NCBI GenBank assembly: GCA_038049695.1
Contig: CP142452.1
Location: 53,836,501 to 53,900,500, forward strand
Reading direction: 5' to 3'
Source of the DNA: Cinnamomum chago
Taxonomy: Eukaryota > Streptophyta > Magnoliopsida > Laurales > Lauraceae
Length of the DNA: 64,000 nt
In this document: one piece after another, positions 11,217-21,026 of the stretch
How the letters are laid out: every line of letters starts with the position of its first letter
Numbering within the stretch: position 1 is the stretch's first letter
Made by a program: the position numbers and the translations under genes
Notes under the pieces: model-generated
Database searches by the model: none
Told to the model about the DNA's origin: nothing
Seen by the model: the letters and a program-made list of their open reading frames with translations, nothing else

Positions 11217-11370
11217 CCGGTCAACCAGCCATGTGTGGCCGGTCAACCGGCCAAGAGGCCCGGTCAACCGGCCAGACTGCCGGTTAACCGGGTTTCTGAA
11301 GCTCAAACGGGCATTTTTATGACCGTTGTGCTTGGCCGGTCAACCGGCCTGTCATGGCCGGTCAACCGGG
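11217..11370 (+). promoter_or_regulatory. Cluster of GGTCAACC palindromes upstream of the SIRE-1n TATA box
   Basis: GGTCAACC occurs at 11219, 11241, 11262, 11338 and 11360, mostly inside CCGGTCAACCGG, with a related GGTTAACCGG at 11282. The complementary strand reads GGTTGACC, which contains the W-box core TTGACC bound by WRKY factors. The TATA box follows within about 40 bases. The 3' LTR has four copies after losing one. The regulatory role is inferred. Confidence 0.6.
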
Positions 11371-11397
11371 GATATAGCCGTTGGGCTGTTTTGGGGA

Positions 11398-11403
11398 TAT
11401 AAA
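11398..11403 (+). promoter_or_regulatory. TATA box of the SIRE-1n LTR
   Basis: TATAAA in GGGGATATAAATGAG, identical in the 3' LTR. It lies just downstream of the GGTCAACC cluster and upstream of the 34 bp repeats, as expected for the U3/R boundary. Confidence 0.65.
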
Positions 11404-12210
11404 TGAGTTCTTTCCTTTGTCTTTGGTTGGAGATTTTGAAACCCTCTTTGAGGAGCTTTGAGAGAAGACAAATGGGATGATCTAAGAGACATCAAGGGGT
11501 CATTAAGTAAAGCTTAAGCTTGGATCAACTAAGTTAAATCTCCAAGTAAGTTTTACTTTTAATTAATCATTTGTTATGTGCTTTATTTGAATCTTTGGAA
11601 AATGATTTCAAGCATGATAACAATGATGTGTTGAATCCTTTCTTCCTTTAATCTTTGATATTCAAGATTGGATTCATCACTTTGTTTTCAACCCAAGTTT
11701 TGTTTTAAACTTTCTTAATCATGCTTTGCCTAAATCTTTGATTTCCTTTACATAGCATGATTCTTTTTCTTGGTTGAAACATTGCTTGTTGTTTTCATTC
11801 ATTTAAACATTAGTTAAATTAATTTGGTTTTGAAAACAACATGCACATGCATCACATGTTCTAAATTAGTCATTTTCATACAACTTGTTAGTCTTTGATT
11901 TTCATGTCATTAACAAGTTGAATTTCATACATGTGATTTGCATAAGACTTCAATCAAATCTTTTATGAGCTTTAAACTTTGAATTGCTTTAAGCAATATA
12001 TTGAATGAGCTTTCTTTTTAAACTTGATTGGAGTCATCACACACACACTTCATAAGCATACATCTTTGCATTCATTGAGTGTTTGTGTGAATTAGGATTT
12101 TAACTTTCATATTAGCCTATTCAAGAGGCAATTTCATTTGAGCTTCAATTGTAATCTCTTAGAGTGATCTTTTGTGAAGACACTTGCTTTGAGAAATCTT
12201 CATTGTGTAA

Positions 12211-12335
12211 GGTTATTGCTTAGCCTTTGAAAAGCATCTTGTAAGGTTATTGCTTAGCCTTTGAAAAGCATCTTGTAGGGTTATTGCTTAGCCTTTGAAA
12301 AGCATTTTGTAAGGGTTATTGCTTAGCCTAGTTAA
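12211..12335 (+). repeat. 34 bp tandem repeat with hairpin core GGTTATTGCTTAGCC
   Basis: Cores lie at 12211, 12245, 12279 and 12314; the same array in the 3' LTR is at 18203, 18237, 18271 and 18306. In sense RNA each core can fold as GGUUA / UAGCC around a five-base loop with one G-U pair. The other SIRE-like element has five diverged copies at the same place (35606-35758). Confidence 0.85.
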
Positions 12336-12605
12336 AAGCATAAATAGTGGAAATCCGGTGGGGTGATTGGTTCACAAGCCGGTAGTGGATGTAGGCACGT
12401 TGGCCGAACCACTATAAATATTGTGTTGTGGTGATTGCTTTTGTGGTGATTGTTTATTTGAGCTTCCGCATATTGTATGTATAATCATCACATGTGACTA
12501 GTTTTTATTAAGAAGTTAAAATTGGTTTAAATTGGTCATAGTTGTAGCTCACCCTATTCACCCCCCCCCCCCCCTCTAGGGTTAGGATCCTCGTGGACTT
12601 TCAAT

Positions 12606-12618
12606 TGGTATCAGAGCC
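12606..12618 (+). promoter_or_regulatory. Primer-binding site of SIRE-1n (initiator tRNA-Met)
   Basis: TGGTATCAGAGCC, complementary to the 3' end of plant initiator tRNA-Met, begins three bases after the LTR. This is the standard Ty1/copia primer site. Confidence 0.92.
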
Positions 12619-12718
12619 AAGTGCTCTATCCCTTAAGATCAAGTGTTTGGAACTCTTGATTAGGTGTAAAAACCTAGAGTAAAAACCCTAGAGTTGTGCT
12701 TATTTGAAAATCATTAAA

Positions 12719-14293
12719 ATGGACTCCACTATGCTAGACTTTGTAGATTCTTCTAGACCCCTCATTCTTCCTTCTATTGGAGATTCAAACCCTCACTTAA
12801 ATGAATATCAATTTGACTCAAAAGAGGAAGAAAATGAGTATGATGAAGATGATCTTCAACAAGCCTATAATGAATTATATACATTATCTTCAAAGCTTGA
12901 TAAAAGAAATAGAAGTTTAAGAGAAGAATCTATAAAACTAAACAAAGAGCTAGTCTCTTCTAAAGATGAACTTAGAGAGAAAGAAGAAGTCATTAATTGT
13001 TTAGAATCTAAGTTCATGATCTCTTTAAATAACCAATCTAACATTCAAGATGAACTAAGAGAATTAAAGATGGGTTATGATGATATCAATAAGGAAAATC
13101 TAAAATTAAGAGATCAATTACAAAGGCAAGATAAAGACTTTAACAATCTTGAATCTAAATTGACTATCTCTAAGGAAAATTTATCTAATACTCAAGATGA
13201 ATTAAATGAGATTAAGATAAATTGTGATGAGCTTAAAAATGAAAATTTGAACCTAAGAGATACAATTAAAAGACAAGATGAAAACATTAACTATTTAAAA
13301 TCCAAGTTGACAATTTCCAATGAAAATTTGTCTAATGCTCAAAGTAATTTAAAAACTCAAGAACTTGGATCTAGAGTTGTTAATGAACTAAAACATGAAT
13401 TAAAACTTGCCAATGAAGAGCTAAGCAATTATAAGGAAATTGAAAATGAACTTTCAAAAGTTAAAAATGAAAATTCAATCCTTATAACCAAAGTCACTCA
13501 ACTTGAAAACTATAAACAAAAGTATGAGTGCAAGGTTACCCAAAGTGAAGATAGACTTGAAAAACTATTTAAATTGGGTAAACCTCATGGAGATAGGACG
13601 GGTCTTGGATTTAATAGGAATATGACATATGACCCTAAATTCACCAACACTTTTGTGAAAGGTGAGTCCTCATTCTCTAGCACTCTTTCTCCTTTGCCCA
13701 AAACCAAATGTAATTTTTGTGGCATTGAAGGACATTTTATGTTTGAGTGCAAACTAAGAAAAAGAAGCCATGTGTCTAAACCCATCTTTGAACTCAAGAA
13801 GGGAGAATCTAAATCTATGAAGGGTAAGACACTTAAAAACAAAGAAGACTCCAAAAAGACTAAACAAGTTAAACCATTTAAAATGGAGTCTCCTAAGATA
13901 GATTCTAAAAAGCTTAAACAAGTTAAACCAAGCTTAAAAGAATCTATGAACAAAAAGCTTCTCAACCTACCTCCCTTAAGTCAAAACATGAAAGAACTTT
14001 TGAAGAAAATTACTAAGTTAAATCTAAATTTCAAAAGTCAAAGAAAGGGAGAAAATAAGAAGAAAAGAAAAATGAATCAATCCCCAAAGAAACAAACTCA
14101 CCAACATCAAAAGACTAATCACCATTCTAAGCCAAATTTAGTAAAATCTAAATATCATGGTGATAAGTTCAAATTGAAAATTTATCAAGTTAAATCTCCT
14201 ATAGTTGGTGAGAAGTCCAAAATAGACCTCAAAGTTCAACCCTCCCAAGACCTTAGGTGGATTCCTAAAGTTATCTACTTAGACAAACCTTAG
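12719..14293 (+). CDS. SIRE-type Gag (C-terminal part: coiled coil plus zinc knuckle)
   Basis: Open frame of 524 residues from the ATG in TTAAAATGGACTCC. Residues about 30-280 are a long heptad-like, Lys/Glu/Asn-rich coiled coil built from repeats such as LRDQLQRQDKD, KLTISKENLSNTQ and KLTISNENLSNAQ. Near residue 331 is one CCHC knuckle, CNFCGIEGHFMFEC, which would bind nucleic acid in the particle. A very basic region follows, and the end RWIPKVIYLDKP matches the WVPK-type end of SIRE Gag. The N-terminal UBN2-like capsid domain usual for SIRE Gag is not present, so this resembles the GAG-only proteins of TR-GAG elements. It is intact and the sole gene of its element. Whether it still assembles particles with an autonomous partner is unknown. 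Confidence 0.82.
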   Translation: MDSTMLDFVDSSRPLILPSIGDSNPHLNEYQFDSKEEENEYDEDDLQQAYNELYTLSSKLDKRNRSLREESIKLNKELVSSKDELREKEEVINCLESKFMISLNNQSNIQDELRELKMGYDDINKENLKLRDQLQRQDKDFNNLESKLTISKENLSNTQDELNEIKINCDELKNENLNLRDTIKRQDENINYLKSKLTISNENLSNAQSNLKTQELGSRVVNELKHELKLANEELSNYKEIENELSKVKNENSILITKVTQLENYKQKYECKVTQSEDRLEKLFKLGKPHGDRTGLGFNRNMTYDPKFTNTFVKGESSFSSTLSPLPKTKCNFCGIEGHFMFECKLRKRSHVSKPIFELKKGESKSMKGKTLKNKEDSKKTKQVKPFKMESPKIDSKKLKQVKPSLKESMNKKLLNLPPLSQNMKELLKKITKLNLNFKSQRKGENKKKRKMNQSPKKQTHQHQKTNHHSKPNLVKSKYHGDKFKLKIYQVKSPIVGEKSKIDLKVQPSQDLRWIPKVIYLDKP

Positions 14294-16280
14294 GGCCTTG
14301 AACATCCTTGACCAACCTATTCTTTTTAAGTTATATCATTTTGTTGGTCATGTTGCTTTGCATTTTGTTTCTTTTAGTTACATTTATTAAAATGCATTGC
14401 TTCTTTATGATCATTTGATTTTGTTTTCATGCACCTTTCTAAGTTACATGTCATGGTTTTCAAAATCTTTTGATTATAATTTCATCATGTTAGTTTTGCT
14501 CTTTGCTCACATTTAGTTTTATGTTTTGCATTGCATTTCTACATGATTAATTGATTGTGATTTCAAAAGCTTTCATAGCTAGGTTTTTCATGATCAATTG
14601 TTGTTAAATCATTTGATGAATGTCTTAGTTAGATCCTTTTTGTAAATCAAATGATTTGAATCAATTCAAGTTTTTCCATGGTTTTATAAGTTAAACTTTT
14701 ATATGGAAAATCATTGTTTTGAAAAATCAACTTGTATGTGTTTCATTTAAGTTATATCTTCTAAAATACAAAGTTGAAAATTGATCTTCAAAATCATTCC
14801 TTTTATGCTCATTGTAGGATTTTGTTGATTTGAAGATTGTTTGAATGGAAATGCTCTATAACCTCTTTAGTTATATTCATCTAAGCATGTTCCATGGTCT
14901 CATTTCCTTTTTATTTTGGTTTCATTATCTTAGAATTGGAAATGAATGTTGTTTGCATCTTTGCTTATTTAGTTATTCTTTTTATATGCTAATGACTTTT
15001 GGTTCCATGTATGGTTGTGATCTAAGTTACATTTGTAGAAACCATACTAGAACCCAAATCCATCCTCTATGCCTTATAGTCATATCTATTTGGATGGTTA
15101 TGATGTTGATTCATGTGATTTCTCTAAGTGATTTAATCCTTATACATGTTTCAACTTCATAAGTAGTGTTCTTAATCATATGAAACTCTTTGAAACCCAT
15201 TTCTCATATTTCTATATGTTTTATGAATATCTTAGATGTTGAATTCATATGATTTTGACACTTTGGAAATTATATGCTTTACCAAGTAATATCATTTTGC
15301 ATTGCAATTTACCTTGTTCATCACTATGCTCAATAGTCATATCCTTAAAAGTGATGAATATGCATTAATGATGCTTGATGGAAGTTTGTCACATCCTTGC
15401 TTTTATTCATGTTATCATATTCAATTGGTTTCATTTGGTATAACTTTCCATTGATTTCATATCCAATTGATATCTTATCTTGTGTATGTGATAGACCTTG
15501 TGTACATTGGATTGAACTTGATAGTAATATATTTTTTCCATGTCACACACCATTAGCATCATAATGTTCATGTTGCCACCTCTCTTGCTCTTATAGGTAT
15601 ATCTCATGACCACCATATTTATGTATTCATAATCTTGGTTGGTTATTAGTTGAGGTTGGCTTCATGCTTGAAATTCATTTCACTCATTCTTGCACATTAA
15701 TAGTCATATTTATTGTTTGAATGAAATGATTTCAAAACTTACATAGCATATGATTTTCATAAGTTATATTGATTGATGCTATGTTTGAATAAACCCCATT
15801 GCATCATGGATAGCTCTTATTTGGATTTTTCCTAATAGTAATATTCTTAAATCCATTTTAGAGTGATTGAGTTTATAGTCACATCCTTTAATCTCAATTG
15901 ATATGTTTATTTCAATTGGTATCCATGATCGTTTCTCTCATTAGACCTTGCTCTCTTTTGGTAATTTGATCATATGAGCCTTATAGTTAAATGAATCTAA
16001 TCCTTTCCTTGAAGTTGACCCTCACTTGGTTAAACCATCTTCTTCTTGCACCTAATAGTTATATCTTGTCAAAAGCTTGACAAAAGAAGAGAATGGATTG
16101 AGGGGGAGTGTAAACCTTCATAGGAAGTATTAGTTTGATCAAATTCACCCTTGGATTGCCTTTGAGCCCTTAGAGATAACTTTCATGCATGATAGCCTGT
16201 TATGAATTTCATTTTCAATTCCATTTGTTAACAGGTGCTACTAAAGGTATTCTTCTTGTTTCATGTGTGTAGGTACCTTT
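14294..16280 (+). other. AT-rich noncoding interior of SIRE-1n
   Basis: About 2 kb with no supported coding frame; short open frames such as 14845-15162 are hydrophobic and AT-driven. A motif AGT(T/C)ATAT(C/T) recurs roughly every 50-300 bases (about 14330, 14750, 14865, 15082, 15338, 15707, 15764, 16049). Near 16220-16280 there is weak similarity to the end of the env-like region of the other SIRE-like element (41380-41470). Confidence 0.6.
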
Positions 16281-16289
16281 GCAATTTAA

Positions 16290-16724
16290 TGTCAAAGGGG
16301 GAGAGAGAGTTCAAGTGTGACTCAAAGATCTCCTACTCTTCAAAGGGGGAGAGAGTTCGAGAGTTCAAGTACTCGAAGATCTCCTATCCATCAAAGGGGG
16401 AGAGTTGTCCAAGCTTCCAAAGGGGAGAGAATGCATACCTTGCCAAAGGGAGAAAGAGGCATGGTCAAAGGGGGAGAGTAAATAGAAGAAAGAAAGCTTG
16501 GAGCTAAAGAAGATGCTTGGCTAAAGAGAGGAAGATGAAAAGAAAGCTTGAAGAATGATCAAGCTCCAAGCATCAAGAAGATTGAAGAAAAGAGCCCAAG
16601 AGCCCAAGCTAAGAGAAGAAGCATCCAAGAGGATTTCAAGACTTGTCCAGCTTAGGGGGAGCTGAAGACTTAGTGTGAAATGTCAATGATGAGTAAGTTG
16701 CCATCAAATTGCAAAGGGGGAGAT
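16290..16724 (+). promoter_or_regulatory. Repeated polypurine tracts before the SIRE-1n 3' LTR
   Basis: CAAAGGGGGAGA-like tracts occur near 16292, 16339, 16391, 16418, 16443, 16466 and 16650, and the final one (16712-16724) abuts the 3' LTR and is the expected plus-strand primer. A similar cluster precedes the 3' LTR of the other SIRE-like element (41473-41786). Confidence 0.75.
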
Positions 16725-18592
16725 TGTTAGGGATTTTGTATTTGCAATTTGATGGATGCATTTGCACTTTAGCATCATTTGAATTCACACACTAGCATTG
16801 TTTTTAGAAACCTTGAAATCTAGTTTTATTCATGCATAGCTTTTAAGATTTGGAAAAGCTTTTGTTTTATGCATGGTTTGGTTTTAAACTTGGATGCATT
16901 GGTTTTGAAACTCAAACTCTTTTGAAAACCTAATTCATTGTGCATTATATTTGGAAAATCATCTTGTCAATTTAGGTTTGAAATTTGCATACATACATCC
17001 CTTCATAATCATATATGTATGCATTGTTTTTGAAAAAGGAGTTTTTAGAAATCAAGCTAGCCTATGGTTTAAAGTTTTGAATCTTTTTAGGCTTTGTGTG
17101 TTTCATGTTTTTATACATCTTTGAATGATTTAAAACATGTGAAAAAGCTTGATTTTAATGGCCCAAAAGATCCCCAAAGAAAATCTTCAAGAAACCCAAA
17201 ATATGGGAAAATCTGGGCAGGCCCGGTCAACCGGCCATGTGTGGCCGGTCAACCGGCCAAGAGGCCCGGTCAACCGGCCAGACTGCCGGTTAACCGGGTT
17301 TCTGAAGCTCAAACGGGCATTTTTATGACCGTTGTGCTTGGCCGGTCAACCGGCCATGACCGGGGATATAGCCGTTGGGCTGTTTTGGGGATATAAATGA
17401 GTTCTTTCCTTTGTCTTTGGTTGGAGATTTTGAAACCCTCTTTGAGGAGCTTTGAGAGAAGACAAATGGGATGATCTAAGAGACATCAAGGGGTCATTAA
17501 GTAAAGCTTAAGCTTGGATCAACTAAGTTAAATCTCCAAGTAAGTTTTACTTTTAATTAATCATTTGTTATGTGCTTTATTTGAATCTTTGGAAAATGAT
17601 TTCAAGCATGATAACAATGATGTGTTGAATCCTTTCTTCCTTTAATCTTTGATATTCAAGATTGAATTCATCACTTTGTTTTCAACCCAAGTTTTGTTTT
17701 AAACTTTCTTAATCATGCTTTGCCTAAATCTTTGATTTCCTTTACATAGCATGATTCTTTTTCTTGGTTGAAACATTGCTTGTTGTTTTCATTCATTTAA
17801 ACATTAGTTAAATTAATTTGGTTTTGAAAACAACATGCACATGCATCACATGTTCTAAATTAGTCATTTTCATACAACTTGTTAGTCTTTGATTTTCATG
17901 TCATTAACAAGTTGAATTTCATACATGTGATTTGCATAAGACTTCAATCAAATCTTTTATGAGCTTTAAACTTTGAATTGCTTTAAGCAATATATTGAAT
18001 GAGCTTTCTTTTTAAACTTGATTGGAGTCATCACACACACACTTCATAAGCATACATCTTTGCATTCATTGAGTTTGTGTGAATTAGGATTTTAACTTTC
18101 ATATTAGCCTATTCAAGAGGCAATTTCATTTGAGCTTCAATTGTAATCTCTTAGAGTGATCTTTTGTGAAGACACTTTCTTTGAGAAATCTTCATTGTGT
18201 AAGGTTATTGCTTAGCCTTTGAAAAGCATCTTGTAAGGTTATTGCTTAGCCTTTGAAAAGCATCTTGTAGGGTTATTGCTTAGCCTTTGAAAAGCATTTT
18301 GTAAGGGTTATTGCTTAGCCTAGTTAAAAGCATAAATAGTGGAAATCCGGTGGGGTGATTGGTTCACAAGCCGGTAGTGGATGTAGGCACGTTGGCCGAA
18401 CCACTATAAATATTGTGTTGTGGTGATTGCTTTTGTGGTGATTGTTTATTTGAGCTTCCGCATATTGTATGTGTAATCATCACATGTGACTAGTTTTTAT
18501 TAAGAAGTTAAAATTGGTTTAAATTGGTCATAGTTGTAGCTCACCCTATTCACCCCCCCCCCCTCTAGGGTTAGGATCCTCGTGGACTTTCA
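16725..18592 (+). repeat. 3' LTR of SIRE-1n
   Basis: Nearly identical to 10719-12603. It differs by about five substitutions, loss of one GGTCAACC unit, a two-base indel and poly-C length. It ends GTGGACTTTCA before the TSD AGGCT. Confidence 0.93.
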
Positions 18593-20257
18593 AGGCTTTC
18601 TCGGTGACCAGGGCGTCATTGGCTCTGAGGCTGCTCGGGAAATAGCTGATGAAGCTATAGAGCAGCTAGAACAGGAGGAAGCCGAACTTGATGCTTGGAT
18701 GCAAGCAGCACAGAGGCGAGTTTCCGTGGAGTCTACTGGCAAGAGCAGGCCATCCAGTGAGGAGTCAAGCGAGAGACCAGACTCTGATGGTGGGGCAGGT
18801 TCTTCTAAGAAGCGAACTCGCCGAAGTAAGAGGAAGAGGAGTCAGCATCACAATAAAGACTCTTCTGATAAAGAAGTTCCTCTTACTATCAATGAGGAGG
18901 TGCCCGAGGTTGCTGAGGAGCCTCCGGAAAAAAGGAGCCGAGAAGAAGATACCGTTGGTGGAGGTATGTTTCCACTTCTCTCTGTTCCTTTCATGGTATT
19001 TTTCCATATTTTGATTTGCTTCTGCTTCTGCTTTTTTTTTTCTTTTTTTTTTTTTATAGCAGAAGAGGAAGACATGGCGATCCCTCATGTTGCAACCGAT
19101 GAGAGGACGCCTGACCCTGTGGAGACGCCAGAAGACAAACCAAGGGACTCTGAAATGAATGCAGAATCTCCAACTGGTATTACTTTTTCCGCTTTCTTTT
19201 CTTTTTTGTCTGTGACTTGATTTGCTAACACACATTTTTTTTTTGTATCAGCTGATTTATCACAGGATTCCGACGACTTTGAACCATCGATGGACGCCAG
19301 TGTTGACGATACTTCCGATGAGTTCATGGAGAAGGAAAGCATTCCGCCAATCGTCGAAGAAGGTACTTTCATAGTAATAACCCTGATAGTGATTTTTAAC
19401 AGGATCATATTCATACCTTTTTGTGTTTGGCAGATTTTGAAGTGACAGAAGAGAGTCCATCGCTTCCTTCAGAGCCAGAGCCAGGGATGCCAGAAGTTGA
19501 CCCAGTAATTGGGACTCCTCCAGCCAATTCTGACGCGGCAGAGGCAAGACCTCATGTTGAGATTCCTTCTCCAGCGGCCCCGATTGGAAAGTGTTCTGTT
19601 GTTACTCTTCCGATGGGACATGACTTGGGCAGCCAATCCACAGAGAAAGGTGAGTCTTCATCTGGCCCATCTCTTCAATATGCGAAGAAGGTGGTGATGC
19701 GGGTTTTGAGCTCTTGGATTGAGACCCTCCTTTCTGGACACTTGGATGTTGCACGTAGCAAGATTCCGCATGTGAAGGAGATTCTCAAAGATGCTGAGGA
19801 TGATATTGGTCTAGATGTTACGGACGCCCGGGCGATCGTTGATAGGATCATTGCATTAGGCAACAGGTGGGTTGAGACCATCAGCTATCCTGATGACCAG
19901 TTCTTCCAAGAGATGTTCATGAACCCTGCTGAGAAGGCTCAATCGGAATTGAAAGAGACTGCACAGGGCAGGAAGCAGCTGGTTCGGGAGAGGAACCGAG
20001 CGGAGTTAGACATCATCAGGCTGCAGTATGACCTTAACATCCTTGATGGAGAGGTTGAGGAGGCAAGGAAGCATCTCGAACACTTAAAAGCCCAAGTCTC
20101 CAGTACGTGGACCGCTATGACAGAGGCTCGTGACAGGGAGAGTGCTTTGATTTGCCAAGTTGCAGAGGCCGATCAGATTCTCAATAGGAAGGCTAGAGAG
20201 AATGAACGATGGCAGATTGCTCGGGATAATCTTCCTGGTGTAGCAGAAGGGATATAG
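18593..20257 (+). CDS. PMD protein gene, 3' part: charged linker and coiled-coil tail (antisense in Tat-1)
   Basis: It lies beyond the SIRE-1n insertion. The coding stretches are separated by three short T-rich introns with GT-AG ends: about 18964-19059, 19177-19251 and 19363-19433. The first stretch is acidic, then strongly basic (RSKRKRS-type, a likely nuclear signal). The middle ones are acidic and Pro/Glu-rich. The last (19434-20257) ends in a coiled coil rich in Glu, Arg and Leu (ELKETAQGRKQLVRERNRAELDI onwards is the start of it, in part). The stop is TAG at 20255-20257. Coiled-coil tails are common in PMD proteins. Intron calls rest on in-frame openness and splice signals only. Confidence 0.68.
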
Positions 20258-20536
20258 CCTTCTCCAGCTACTCATGGCAGATTCTTGAAGAAGCGTGCCT
20301 TGGAGACTCTGACGGATGAAGCCAGGAGTTTGCTTGAAGAGCTGAAAGCTTGGCTGGAGAGCATTTTTGGCTGAGGCCTTGTTGTTTTTTTTTTTTTGGT
20401 ACCACATGTATTTTTTGGTACTTTTTTTTTTGTTTTCCCTACGCTCACTCAAATATTGTGATTAAAGTGATTGCTAAATGGGATGTGATCAAAAGTTTGT
20501 CATTTTGTGAGAAATCTTTTGACAAATGATTGTTTT
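20258..20536 (+). other. Downstream flank of the PMD gene
   Basis: Noncoding stretch after the PMD stop with T-rich runs (20381-20397, 20422-20431). A polyadenylation site is likely here, but no signal can be fixed. No other feature seen. Confidence 0.4.
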
Positions 20537-21005
20537 GGCATGGGAGCCAGTTTTTGAGACATGTTTTGGCATGGGAGCCAGATTTTGCTTGCGGCATGAA
20601 AGCCAATTTTTGGGTGGCATCTATAGCCGGATTTGGGTTTATGGCATGAGAGCCAAAATTTTGGATGGCGTGGAAGCCGAATTTTGAGGTGGCGTGGAAG
20701 CCGATTTTGGTGGCGTGAAAGCCAAATTTTGGGATGGCATGAGAGCCAATTTTTTGAGGTGGCATGAAAGCCGAGTTTTGAGGTGGCATGAAAGCCGATT
20801 TTTTTTTAGTGGCATGAAAGCCGGTTTTGGTATGGCATGAGAGCCAATTTTTGTTTTTGGTGTAAGAACCAGATTTTGTTTTTGGCATGAAAGCCGGATT
20901 TTTTGAAAACCGAATTTTGTTTTGTTGGCATGGAAGCCGAATTTTGATTTTTGGCATGAAAGCCGGATTTTTGGCATGGAAGCCGGGTTTTTTGGCGTGA
21001 AAGCC
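20537..21005. repeat. Array of mini-hairpins GGC-N6-GCC in Tat-1
   Basis: About 18-20 units of the type GGCATGAAAGCC separated by T-rich spacers, 20-35 bases apart. The inner six bases vary (ATGGGA, ATGAGA, GTGGAA, GTGAAA), while the GGC/GCC arms hold or change together: one unit reads GGTGTAAGAACC. The unit GGCATCTATAGCC at about 20614 matches GGCATTTATAGCC in the LTR (28418). The array lies where pol would be expected. Confidence 0.85.
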
Positions 21006-21026
21006 AGGTTTTTGGTTTTCAAAAAT

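Larger units (their letters stand above)
10719..12603 (+). repeat. 5' LTR of SIRE-1n
   Basis: It starts TGTTAGGGATTT and ends GTGGACTTTCA directly before the primer-binding site. It holds a GGTCAACCGG palindrome cluster (11219-11370), a TATA box (11398-11403), a four-copy 34 bp repeat (12211-12335), a conserved TAGTGG..CCACTA stem near 12383-12412 and a poly-C run near 12561-12574. Confidence 0.93.
10719..18592 (+). mobile_element. SIRE-1n: young, gag-only (TR-GAG-type) Ty1/copia SIRE-like element
   Basis: A 7,874 bp element in the PMD gene of Tat-1, with TG..CA LTRs at 10719-12603 and 16725-18592 and a perfect TSD AGGCT (10714-10718 and 18593-18597). It has an iMet primer site, one open gag-like gene (12719-14293), about 2.4 kb of AT-rich noncoding DNA and a cluster of polypurine-like repeats before the 3' LTR. 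No protease, integrase, RT or RNase H was seen, so it must be mobilised in trans. Aligning the LTRs by eye I saw about five substitutions plus a few indels in about 1.87 kb (around 0.3 percent), which suggests roughly 0.1 million years at an assumed plant rate. It looks structurally whole for a gag-only element. SIRE affinity rests on the gag C-terminal type, the LTR signature GTGGATGTAGGC..CCGAACCACTATAAA and the CAAAGGGGGAGA tract. Confidence 0.9.

Noticed and set aside
12606-12618. tRNA-Met-like match
   Set aside because: Only the 13-base primer complement at the LTR border; no cloverleaf around it, so a primer-binding site and not a tRNA gene.
14845-15162. 105-codon hydrophobic frame in SIRE-1n
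   Set aside because: AT-rich noncoding sequence, no motif; hydrophobicity follows from T-rich composition.
18765-19235. Open frames on the - strand opposite the PMD tail
   Set aside because: Shadows of the coding strand; no motif, and the + strand frame has the splice signals and compositional pattern of the gene.
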